Assembly: GCF_019711535.1 (NCBI RefSeq)
Contig: NZ_JAIGNP010000001.1
Span: 930,001-994,000, forward strand
DNA from: Qipengyuania aestuarii
GTDB lineage: Bacteria > Pseudomonadota > Alphaproteobacteria > Sphingomonadales > Sphingomonadaceae
DNA length: 64,000 nt
Direction: 5' to 3'
Position 1 is the first letter of the stretch, and every line of letters begins with the position of its first letter. Position numbers and translations under genes: made by a program. Shown here piece by piece: positions 25,043-34,767 of the stretch. A model generated the notes under the pieces. It made no database searches. It saw nothing but the letters and a program-made list of their open reading frames with translations, and was not told where the DNA came from.

Positions 25043-26524
25043 TTATACATCGTCCGCGCTGAACGGATATTGGCGGCGCTCGTGCTGGATGGAAATCCAG
25101 TGCGTGCTGGTGAAAGCGTCGATCGCCCATTCGCCGTTGAACCGGCCGATGCCAGAATTCTTGGCGCCGCCAAAGGGGGCGAAGGGGCTGTCGTTCACCG
25201 TCTGATCGTTGATATGCGTCATGCCTGCCTGCACCTGCTTGGCGAAGGCCAGCGCGCGGCCTTCGTCGCGGCTGAACACCGCGCTCGACAGGCCCATCTC
25301 GGTGGCGTTGGCCAGTTCCAGCGCATGGTCTTCATCCCGCGCGCGCTGGATTGGCGCGACGGGGCCGAAGATTTCATTGGTGACCAGGCAGCTGTCCTCG
25401 CCCACATCGGTGAAGACATGCGGCGGGATCACCAGCCCGTCGGGCTCGCCGCCCAGCGCGCAGGTGGCGCCTTCTTCCTTCGCCTTGGCGATCATTTCGC
25501 TGATGCCGTCGAACTGGTCGCGGTTGACGATGGGGCCGATGAAGCATTCGGGATTTTCGCGCTCGCCGACGGGCAATTGCTTCACCCGCTCGACGAATTT
25601 CTCCACGAAGTCATCGTAGATCGCGTCTTCTACAATGATGCGGTTGGCGATCATGCAGATCTGGCCCTGGTGCATGAACTTGCCCCAGACGCTGGCTTCC
25701 ACCGCGCGGTCGAGATCGGCATCGTCCAGCACCACGATCGGACTGTTGCCGCCCAGTTCCAGTTCGACCGGCTTGATCCGGTCGCCATCCAGCGCGGCCT
25801 TGCCCACGCCCCGGCCCACGGGGGTAGAGCCGGTGAAGCTGACGACTGAGGGGATCGGGTGGCGGATCAGCGCATCGCCGATGGTGGAGCCGGAACCCGG
25901 CAACACCGAGACCAGCCCTTCGGGCAGGCCCGCTTCCTCGCAGATCGCGGCGAAGATGGTGCCGCCGGTCACGATGGTATCGCTGGCGGGCTTGATAACT
26001 ACCGCATTGCCCAGCGCCAGCGCGGGGAACAGCGTGCGCGCGGTCAATTGCAGCGGGAAATTCCACGGGCTGATCAGCGCGATCACCCCGGCGGGCTGGC
26101 GATAGGCGCGCGATTCCTTGCCGGGAATATCTTCCGGCACGATCGCGCCCTTGACCATATAGGGCAATGTCGCGGCTTCGGAGCGGGCGACCTGCGTCAC
26201 CAGCATCAGTTCGAGCGCGGCCTTCAGCTTGGTGCCGCCGGCCTCGCGCACGATCCAGCCGGCGATTTCGTCTTTCCGGGCTTCCAGAATATCGGCGATG
26301 GCGTGCATCTTCGCGGCGCGTGCGGCGGGCGGCATGGCGCCCCATTCGCGCTGCGCCTTTTGCGCCGCCTTGCAGGCCTCATCGACATCGCCTTCGGTGG
26401 TGGAGGCCACCTCGAAGATGGTGGATTCGTCCCACGGGCAGATGTTGGCGATCGCATCGCCGGTGGCCTTGCGCCAGCTTCCGCCGACGAAGGATTGATC
26501 GAGCTTTTGGTATGTATCGGACAT
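25043..26524 (-). CDS. NAD(P)-dependent aldehyde dehydrogenase (benzaldehyde/vanillin dehydrogenase-like)
   Basis: A 493-residue ALDH superfamily member. The oxyanion Asn is in SPWNFPLQLT, the general-base Glu in VELELGGNSPIV and the nucleophilic Cys in HQGQICMIANR; the cofactor turn FTGSTPVGR is present. The pattern HQGQICM with NDSPFAPFGGAKNSGIGRFNG near the end is like aromatic or general aldehyde dehydrogenases of the YfmT/benzaldehyde type. It is the first gene of the minus-strand set with the glutathionyl-hydroquinone reductase and pirin, so its substrate may be an aromatic aldehyde. The exact substrate cannot be read from sequence. Confidence 0.9.
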   Translation of the reverse strand: MSDTYQKLDQSFVGGSWRKATGDAIANICPWDESTIFEVASTTEGDVDEACKAAQKAQREWGAMPPAARAAKMHAIADILEARKDEIAGWIVREAGGTKLKAALELMLVTQVARSEAATLPYMVKGAIVPEDIPGKESRAYRQPAGVIALISPWNFPLQLTARTLFPALALGNAVVIKPASDTIVTGGTIFAAICEEAGLPEGLVSVLPGSGSTIGDALIRHPIPSVVSFTGSTPVGRGVGKAALDGDRIKPVELELGGNSPIVVLDDADLDRAVEASVWGKFMHQGQICMIANRIIVEDAIYDDFVEKFVERVKQLPVGERENPECFIGPIVNRDQFDGISEMIAKAKEEGATCALGGEPDGLVIPPHVFTDVGEDSCLVTNEIFGPVAPIQRARDEDHALELANATEMGLSSAVFSRDEGRALAFAKQVQAGMTHINDQTVNDSPFAPFGGAKNSGIGRFNGEWAIDAFTSTHWISIQHERRQYPFSADDV

Positions 26525-26569
26525 AGTGCCGAAGCGATTGCTTGCAGATTAGGTTCCGTTTGTCCCCGC

Positions 26570-26583
26570 TGATAGCGCTATCA
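26570..26583. promoter_or_regulatory. LacI-family type operator, perfect 14-bp palindrome
   Basis: TGATAGCGCTATCA is a perfect palindrome between the divergent aldehyde dehydrogenase (-) and the Gfo/Idh/MocA oxidoreductase (+). Its centre TAGCGCTA is identical to the site at 3693-3700 in front of the pentose genes, so the same or a related sugar-responsive repressor could read both. Confidence 0.55.
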
Positions 26584-26662
26584 TTTCGCGCAGATTTCGA
26601 TATTCTCACCGCAGGAAAAGGGCGGCCCGCAGATGGCCGCCGGGGATCGAGGGAGACGAAAG

Positions 26663-27829
26663 ATGGCAATCAACCGCCGGGACTTACTGATCGCAAGCGG
26701 GGGCGCGCTGACCGCCGCCATGGCCGGGCGCGCGCTGGCGCAGGAGGCGCAGGGCCAGCCGCTGATGGGCAATCCCACCCTCCCCCTGCCGCCGCAGCAG
26801 CGCATGGGCTGGGCCGTGGTGGGGCTGGGCAGTTTTGCCGTGGGGCAATTGATGCCCGCCTTCGGCGATGCCAACCGGTCGCGCCTGACCGCGCTGGTAT
26901 CGGGCAATCCGGAAAAGCTGGCGCGGCTGGCCGATACCTACGGCGTCGAGCATACCTACAGCTATGACGATTACGACAGCATCGTCGACAATCCCGATAT
27001 CGACTGCGTGCAGATCGCGTTGCCCGTGGGGCTGCATGCGGAATACACCATTCGCGCGCTGGAGGCGGGCAAGCACGTGCTATGCGAAAAGCCGATGGCA
27101 TCGACCAGCGCCGAATGCGAAGCGATGATCGCCGCCGCGCGCAAGGCTGGCAAGGTGCTGGGCGTGGGTTACCGCGTCCATTTCGAACCCACCAATCAGG
27201 CCGCGCTGGCGATGATCCGGGGCGAGGACATCGGCCCCTTGCGCCATATCCGGGCCGAACACGGTTTTCAGGCGGACCCCGAAAACTGGCCCCCGCATCG
27301 CTGGCGGCTGGAAAAGCAGCTGGCGGGCGGCGGTTCGATGTATGACATCGGGATCTACGGCATCAACACATCGCTGATGATGCTGGAAGGCGATGCGCCG
27401 ATGAGCATATCGGCCGTCTATGCCTATCCGCGCGATGACGCGCGCTTCCGCGAGGTGGAAGGCGGGGTGGACTGGCGCATCACCATGCGCAGCGGCGCGG
27501 TGGTGTCGGGCTCCAGCTCCTATTGCTATGCGCCCTACCATTCCAAGCAAACCTATATCGGCGCCAAATCCTCGCTGCGGATGGACCCGGCGACGACCTA
27601 TTACGAAAATGCGCTGTGGCACGAACACGGCGGGCGCGAGACGCAAATACCGGCCGGCGCGCCCTATACGCAGTTCGCGGGCCAGGTGGATGCCTTCAGC
27701 GAAGCCGCGCGCGCGGGCAGGCCGCATGCCACGCCGGGCGAGATGGGTTACCGCGACATTCGGCTGATCGAGATGGCCTATCGCAGCGCGGATCAGGGCG
27801 GCGCGCCGGTTTCGCTGGAGGGGATCTGA
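26663..27829 (+). CDS. Tat-exported Gfo/Idh/MocA sugar oxidoreductase (GFOR/aldose-aldose oxidoreductase-like)
   Basis: A 388-residue NADP-type oxidoreductase with an N-terminal Tat signal (INRRDLLIASGGALTAAMAG, cleavage near ALAQ). The Rossmann motif is VVGLGSFAVGQLMPAF. The family motif CEKPMAS holds the conserved Lys, and the C-terminal sheet has GGSMYDIGIYGINTSLMML with the conserved Asp/Tyr region. Relatives such as Zymomonas glucose-fructose oxidoreductase and Caulobacter aldose-aldose oxidoreductase are periplasmic with tightly bound NADP and convert aldoses to lactones. ATG 26663 has AGGGAG 8-9 nt upstream. The LacI-type palindrome upstream suggests sugar control. Confidence 0.88.
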   Translation: MAINRRDLLIASGGALTAAMAGRALAQEAQGQPLMGNPTLPLPPQQRMGWAVVGLGSFAVGQLMPAFGDANRSRLTALVSGNPEKLARLADTYGVEHTYSYDDYDSIVDNPDIDCVQIALPVGLHAEYTIRALEAGKHVLCEKPMASTSAECEAMIAAARKAGKVLGVGYRVHFEPTNQAALAMIRGEDIGPLRHIRAEHGFQADPENWPPHRWRLEKQLAGGGSMYDIGIYGINTSLMMLEGDAPMSISAVYAYPRDDARFREVEGGVDWRITMRSGAVVSGSSSYCYAPYHSKQTYIGAKSSLRMDPATTYYENALWHEHGGRETQIPAGAPYTQFAGQVDAFSEAARAGRPHATPGEMGYRDIRLIEMAYRSADQGGAPVSLEGI

Positions 27830-27837
27830 AATCCTGT

Positions 27838-27874
27838 CGCCCCGGAATGAACCGGCATGAAAATGGCCGGGGCG
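27838..27874 (+). terminator. Possible terminator after the sugar oxidoreductase
   Basis: An 8-bp perfect stem (CGCCCCGG at 27838-27845, CCGGGGCG at 27867-27874) begins 8 bp after the stop and is followed by TACTTTGCTTTT. Confidence 0.5.
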
Positions 27875-27913
27875 TACTTTGCTTTTCTAAGTAAAAGCCT
27901 GCTAATATTGGAA

Positions 27914-27923
27914 TAAGTACTTA
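27914..27923. promoter_or_regulatory. Short palindrome before the efflux operon (possible regulator site)
   Basis: TAAGTACTTA is a perfect 10-bp palindrome about 70 bp before the outer-membrane factor gene. Another small inverted repeat, GCTTTT-6 nt-AAAAGC, lies at 27881-27898. Either could be an operator for a local repressor; no such gene is adjacent. Confidence 0.25.
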
Positions 27924-27995
27924 CCACCTGCATTTGCCCTTGCAATTATTGTGCGGGACGGCAAGGTCCTTGGCGACGGATCAGGTGGGGGAAAC

Positions 27996-29459
27996 TTGTT
28001 CAATTCGACGGGACGATTGCGCGCGGTCACTCGCGCTGCGCTGCCGATGGCGGCGGCGGTGGGCCTTGGCGCCTGCGCCACGCCGCTGGTCACTGCGCCG
28101 CAGCCGGAGGTGGCGGTTCCGCCCGCATGGGCGACGGTGGAAACCGGCACCGCCCCCGCGCCCGAGCTGGCGCAATACTGGACATTGCTGGACGATCCGC
28201 TGCTGACCGATCTGGTCGAACAGGCGATTGCCGAAAACCGCGATCTGGCGATCGGCATCGCCCGGCTGGACCAGGCGCGCGCGGGCCTGCGCGGCGCACG
28301 GGCGGGCTATCTGCCGACCGTGAACGGATCGGCCGGGGCGCGGCGCGATGTCGGTGATCTGGCCGATGACGATGTGCGTTTCAGCCTCGGCGCGGATGCG
28401 GCGTGGGAAGTGGACCTGTTCGGGCGCATCTCGAACAATGTCGCGGCCAGCCGGGCGGATCTGGCCGCGGCGGGCTATTCGCTGGCCGATATCCAGCGGC
28501 TGATCGTGGGGCAGGTCGCCAGCCAGGCGATCACCGCGCGCGCCCTGTCGCAGCAGCTGGCCATCGCGCGCTCCTCGCTCGCCTTCCAGGACGACAATCT
28601 GCAGCTGGCGCGCTGGCGCAACCAGGCGGGGCTCGTCTCCAGCCTCGATGTCGAACAGGCGCGCACCCAGCGCGCGCAGACCGCGGCGACCATTCCGCTG
28701 CTCGAAAGCAATCTGGCGGCCACCGCCAATGCGATCTCGACCCTGATCGGCGAACCGCCGGGCCGCGTGCTGGCCGCCTTCGAGGCGAGCGAGCCGGTGC
28801 CCGTGCCTCGCCCGCCGATCCTCACCGCTTTCGCCGCGCCGGCCGAAGTGCTTGCCCGCCGTCCCGATGTGCGCGCGGCAGAGGCCGATGTCGTGGCCAG
28901 CGCGGCGCGCATCGGCGTGGCCCGGGCGGACCTGCTCCCGGCGCTGCGCCTCACGGGCAGCATCGGTGCGGGCGCCTCGCCGCTCGCCGACATCTTCGAC
29001 CTCGTCACCGGCAATCTGTTTGCCGGGCTGACGCAGCTGATCTTCGACGGCGGCCGCACCGCCGCGCGGGTGGACAGCGCCGCCGCCGCCGCCCGCGCCA
29101 GCCTTGCCAGCTATGAACAGGCGATCCTGCGCGCGCTGGAGGAAGTCGAAAGCTCCGCCACCGATCAGCGCTCGGCCGACGAACGCGTGGCGATCACCGA
29201 AGAAGCGGTGGATGCGGCGCAGAATTCCGCCTTCCTCGCGCGCAACCAGTATGAAGCGGGCCTCACCGACTTCCAGACGCTGCTGGTGATCGAAAGCCAG
29301 CTGCTGTCCGCGCGCAACCAGCTGGTCGGCGCCGAGGCCGACCGCGCGACCGCCTTCGTCCGCCTGACGCAGGCGCTGGGCGGCGGCTGGAGCGACCTCG
29401 ATTACACCCTCCCCATTCCCGGCCCCGCCGCCGGGCAGGACGACAGGACAGCGCAATGA
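27996..29459 (+). CDS. RND/MacAB-type efflux outer-membrane lipoprotein (NodT/TolC family)
   Basis: An outer-membrane channel of the NodT family (OprM-like), about 487 residues from the chosen start. The N-terminus has a hydrophobic stretch ending in the lipobox LGAC, so it is probably acylated. Two OEP repeats follow, with typical segments WTLLDDPLLTDLVEQAIAEN, AAWEVDLFGRISN, LARRPDVRAAEADV, TGLTQLIFDGGR and RNQYEAGLTDFQTLL. I favour TTG 27996 (GGTGGGGGA just upstream); GTG 27951 is in frame but adds 15 residues with no signal-like character. Its stop overlaps the adaptor gene by 4 bp, so channel, adaptor and ABC pump are one operon. Confidence 0.92.
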   Translation: MFNSTGRLRAVTRAALPMAAAVGLGACATPLVTAPQPEVAVPPAWATVETGTAPAPELAQYWTLLDDPLLTDLVEQAIAENRDLAIGIARLDQARAGLRGARAGYLPTVNGSAGARRDVGDLADDDVRFSLGADAAWEVDLFGRISNNVAASRADLAAAGYSLADIQRLIVGQVASQAITARALSQQLAIARSSLAFQDDNLQLARWRNQAGLVSSLDVEQARTQRAQTAATIPLLESNLAATANAISTLIGEPPGRVLAAFEASEPVPVPRPPILTAFAAPAEVLARRPDVRAAEADVVASAARIGVARADLLPALRLTGSIGAGASPLADIFDLVTGNLFAGLTQLIFDGGRTAARVDSAAAAARASLASYEQAILRALEEVESSATDQRSADERVAITEEAVDAAQNSAFLARNQYEAGLTDFQTLLVIESQLLSARNQLVGAEADRATAFVRLTQALGGGWSDLDYTLPIPGPAAGQDDRTAQ

Positions 29460-30757
29460 GCGAGACCGAAACCCCCGGCACCGGCGAGGATATCGAGAGC
29501 TATCTCGAAACCGGCAAGCCGAAGAAATGGTACAAGCGCAAGCGGGTCTGGGCCGGCGCGATCGTCGCGCTGCTGCTGCTCTTCGCCATCTCGCGCTGCG
29601 CGGGCGATGATCCCAAGCCCAATTACATTACCACCGACGTGGTCAACCGCTCGCTCGATCTCGCGGTCACCGCGACGGGCAATCTGCGCCCGACCAACCA
29701 GGTGGAAGTCGGCTCCGAAGTGTCGGGCCGGATCGACCGCGTGCTGGTGGACGTGAACGACCAGGTGGCCCGCGGCCAGGTGCTGGCCGTCATCAACACC
29801 GATGTGATCGAGGACCAGATCGTCCAGAGCCGCGCCAATCTCAACGCCGCCCGCGCGCAGGTGGCGCAGGCGCAGGCGACGCTGGATGCCGACCGCGCCC
29901 AGCTCGAGCGCCTGCGCGAGGTGGAGCGTCTGTCGGGCGGGCGCGTGCCCTCCGATGCCGAGATGGAGCAGGCCGTGGCTGCCGTGCGCCGCGGACAGGC
30001 CGCCGTCGCCTCCTCGCGCGCCAATGTCGCGTCCGTGCAGGCGCAGCTGTCCACCGCGCAGACCCAGTCCAACCGCGCCGTGATCCGCGCGCCCGTGTCG
30101 GGCGTGGTGCTCGCCCGGCAGGTCGAGCCGGGGCAGACGGTCGCCGCCAGCTTCAACACGCCGACGCTGTTCGTGCTGGCGGAAAACCTCGCCACCATGC
30201 AGCTGCGCGTCAATCTCGACGAGGCCGACGTGGGCCAGGTCGACGTGGGCCAGACCGCGCGCTTCACCGTCGATGCCTATCCCGGCCGCCGCTTCCCCGC
30301 GCGGGTCGAGCGGGTGGATCTGGCATCCAACAACATCGCTCAGCCCGCCCAGCAGGCCGCCCAGCAGCCGCAGCAGGTGGTGAGCTACGAGGCGCGGCTG
30401 ATCGTCGACAATCCCGAAGGGCTGCTGCGCCCGGGCATGACCGCCACGGCTACCATCGCCACCGCCAGCACCGGCAAGCGGCTGCTGGTGCCCAACGGCG
30501 CGCTGCGCTTCGATCCGGAAGAAGAGGAAGAAGGCGGCGGCATCTTCGGCAATCCCGAACTCGGCCTCGACCAGACGAGCGAAGCCAGCATCGGCGTGGG
30601 CAGCCGCCAGACGGTCTACACCGTCACCGACACCGGCGACCTGGAAAAGATCGACGTCGTGACCGGGCAGAGCGATGGCCGCTACACCGTGGTATCTTCC
30701 GACAGGCTCAAAGCGGGCATGAAGGTCGTGACCGGCATCGGCGCGGGCGCCGACTGA
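29456..30757 (+). CDS. Periplasmic adaptor (membrane fusion protein, MacA/HlyD family)
   Basis: A 433-residue adaptor. A charged N-terminus precedes one membrane helix (VWAGAIVALLLLFAISRCAG, about residues 30-50). Then come a lipoyl half-motif (VEVGSEVSGRIDRVLVDVND), a long coiled-coil hairpin at about 115-210 (RANLNAARAQVAQAQATLDADRAQ), the second lipoyl half (IRAPVSGVVLARQVEPGQTV) and beta-barrel domains. It should link the inner-membrane MacB-type pump to the NodT-type channel encoded immediately upstream. An Asn/Gln-rich insert AQPAQQAAQQPQQV sits in the barrel domain. MacA proteins normally run 370-400 residues, so this one is slightly long. Confidence 0.92.
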   Translation: MSETETPGTGEDIESYLETGKPKKWYKRKRVWAGAIVALLLLFAISRCAGDDPKPNYITTDVVNRSLDLAVTATGNLRPTNQVEVGSEVSGRIDRVLVDVNDQVARGQVLAVINTDVIEDQIVQSRANLNAARAQVAQAQATLDADRAQLERLREVERLSGGRVPSDAEMEQAVAAVRRGQAAVASSRANVASVQAQLSTAQTQSNRAVIRAPVSGVVLARQVEPGQTVAASFNTPTLFVLAENLATMQLRVNLDEADVGQVDVGQTARFTVDAYPGRRFPARVERVDLASNNIAQPAQQAAQQPQQVVSYEARLIVDNPEGLLRPGMTATATIATASTGKRLLVPNGALRFDPEEEEEGGGIFGNPELGLDQTSEASIGVGSRQTVYTVTDTGDLEKIDVVTGQSDGRYTVVSSDRLKAGMKVVTGIGAGAD

Positions 30758-30764
30758 GGCCGGT

Positions 30765-32680
<1,916 letters not shown>

Positions 32681-32700
32681 CCGGGGCCGCTGCCAGCATC

Positions 32701-32728
32701 CCTGCCCGCCCCTCCCCGCGTGGGCAGG
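32701..32728 (+). terminator. Weak hairpin after the efflux operon
   Basis: A 7-bp stem (CCTGCCC at 32701-32707, GGGCAGG at 32722-32728) sits 20 bp after the permease stop without a clear T-run. The remainder of the gap to 32883 shows nothing else I can identify. Confidence 0.3.
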
Positions 32729-32883
32729 CCCGCATTTGGGCAGCCGGAATCCTTCACGGATCAGGGTTTTCGGGAGCCTTCCTTGCCCTGCGCGATTTGA
32801 TCTTGTGGCCAAGACCCGTATGATGGCCGGGTTCCCACCCGCTGGTCGTCGAACCTGCGGATCTCCACAATAGAGAGAAAACA

Positions 32884-34560
32884 ATGTCTTCCGAGAGCAA
32901 GAAGGGCATCGCACCGCCCCTGATCGATCTGCCCATCCATACGGCCAGCCGGGGTTTCTACGATGGCTTCAGCCGGCAGGTGACCATTCCGGCCAAGATT
33001 ATCGTCACGCTGATCATCCTGTGGGCGATCTTCTTCCCGGTTCAGGCGAACGAAACGCTCACCGCCGCCAATTCCACGATCATCGCATCCTTTACCGGAT
33101 GGTATGTCTATCTGGTTGCGGCGCTGATGGCGTCCTGTGCGGTGCTGGCGATCATCCCGCAGGTGGGCCGCATGCGCATCGGCGCGGCCGATGAAGGCCC
33201 GGAATTTGGCCGCCTGTCGTGGTTCTCCATGCTGTTCGGTGCGGGCATCGGGATCGGCATGCTCACCTATTCGACCGGCGAACCGCTGGCGCATTTCTCG
33301 AACAATCCCGAAATCATCACCGGCGAGGTCGGCGCGCGTTCGGCAGAAGCGGTGCATTCGGCCTATCTCTATACTTTCCTGCACTGGGGCTTTGCCGCCT
33401 GGGGCACTTACGCGCTGGTGGGGCTGGCGATCGGCTATGTCGCCTATCGCCGCGGCCTGCCGCTCACGGTACGCTCGGCGCTCGCTCCGCTGTTCGGACG
33501 GACCATGTCCGGACCGCTCGGCCATGTCTTCGATGTCGTGGCCGTGGTGGCGACCATTCTGGGCGTCGCCGTCACCATGGGCCTGGGGGTCGAACAGTTC
33601 GTGGTCGGGCTGTCGCGTATCGGGCTCGGTGACTGGCTGCTCGATGCGGACGGATCATCCTCGCTCGCGGCCATCGTGGTGGCGCTTACCGTGCTGGTCG
33701 GCGCCTCCACGCTCAGCGCGCTGTCGGGTGTCGGCAAGGGCATCAAATGGCTGTCGAACATCAATCTGGGCCTCTCCTTCCTGCTGCTGCTGCTGTTCGC
33801 CGTCGTCGGGTCGGGTCTCTATGCGCTCGAACTTCTGGGCAGCGGGCTGGTCGATTACCTCGCGCACATTGTCCCGCTGTCGCTGACGATCTTCAATGAT
33901 AGCGGTCCTGTCGGAGAGGAACTGGTTACCTGGCAGCGCGACTGGTCGGTGTTCTACTGGGCGTGGTGGATCGCCTTTGCGCCTTTCGTGGGCATGTTCA
34001 TCGCGCGCATTTCGCGCGGGCGCACGATCCGCGAATATGTGCTCGGCGTGGTGCTGGTGCCTTCGCTGGTGTGTTTCGTGTGGATGACGCTGCTGGGCGG
34101 CACGGCGATCGCTCTGGAACTCGATGGCAGCGCGGCTGGCACGATCGTCAACGCGCCCATGGCGGACCAGCTTTATGCGACGCTCGCAGTGCTGCTCGAT
34201 CCCGGCGTCGCCATGGTGGTATCGGGCCTCATCGTGCTGCTGCTTATGACCTATCTCGTCACTTCGGCGGACAGCGCGATCCTGATCATCAACACCATCA
34301 ATGGGGCCGGGGAAACCGAAGGCGAAAGGCGCCGTCACATCCTGTTCTGGGGTGCGGCGCTGGCGTTGATCGTGGGCAGCATGCTGGTGCTAGGCGGGAT
34401 CGAGGCGATCCGCATCACAATGATCATCGGCGCACTGCCTTTCTCCTTCGTGGTGGCGCTGATGTGCATCTCGATCATCAAGGCAATCTGGTTCGACCTG
34501 ATCCGAAAAAGCCAGGGCGTGCCAACTACTGCCGCTGCAATCGAGAGCAGCGCGGACTAG
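32884..34560 (+). CDS. BCCT family transporter (choline/betaine/carnitine type)
   Basis: A 558-residue transporter with 12 helices and the family marks: the glycine-rich stretch MLFGAGIGIGMLTYSTGEPL in TM3, an LHWGFAAWGTYALVG helix, GIKWLSNINLGLSFLLLL and the substrate-box segment WSVFYWAWWIAFAPFVGMFIARISRGRTIREY. These carriers take up quaternary ammonium compounds, Na+-coupled or by exchange. The TM3 motif here lacks the Trp found in many choline/betaine carriers (they read FWGVAEP where this one has YSTGEP), so a zwitterion other than glycine betaine is possible. It appears monocistronic. Confidence 0.9.
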   Translation: MSSESKKGIAPPLIDLPIHTASRGFYDGFSRQVTIPAKIIVTLIILWAIFFPVQANETLTAANSTIIASFTGWYVYLVAALMASCAVLAIIPQVGRMRIGAADEGPEFGRLSWFSMLFGAGIGIGMLTYSTGEPLAHFSNNPEIITGEVGARSAEAVHSAYLYTFLHWGFAAWGTYALVGLAIGYVAYRRGLPLTVRSALAPLFGRTMSGPLGHVFDVVAVVATILGVAVTMGLGVEQFVVGLSRIGLGDWLLDADGSSSLAAIVVALTVLVGASTLSALSGVGKGIKWLSNINLGLSFLLLLLFAVVGSGLYALELLGSGLVDYLAHIVPLSLTIFNDSGPVGEELVTWQRDWSVFYWAWWIAFAPFVGMFIARISRGRTIREYVLGVVLVPSLVCFVWMTLLGGTAIALELDGSAAGTIVNAPMADQLYATLAVLLDPGVAMVVSGLIVLLLMTYLVTSADSAILIINTINGAGETEGERRRHILFWGAALALIVGSMLVLGGIEAIRITMIIGALPFSFVVALMCISIIKAIWFDLIRKSQGVPTTAAAIESSAD

Positions 34561-34582
34561 AGCCGTTATTTTCCGGACGGGC

Positions 34583-34624
34583 GCGAAATCTGCTATGTTG
34601 CAAAAATGCTACAGCAGATTTCGC
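34583..34624. repeat. 12-bp perfect inverted repeat downstream of the BCCT gene
   Basis: GCGAAATCTGCT (34583-34594) and AGCAGATTTCGC (34613-34624) are exact inverted copies around an 18-nt A-rich loop, 22 bp after the BCCT stop. There is no T-run, so it is not a clean intrinsic terminator. It could be a 3' mRNA stabiliser or a protein site. The rest of the gap from 34625 to 34754 shows no gene. Confidence 0.6.
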
Positions 34625-34767
34625 TTCCTTGAAAAAACGGGACTGTGGGGTGGTCCGGCGCGTCTAGTCTGAGTAGGCCGCGCTCACTTCACATTCTCAC
34701 CGCCGCTCACTGGCCGACATCGTCGAGCCGGTTGTGCGGCCTCATGTCCGATTGATGGGGGCTAACC

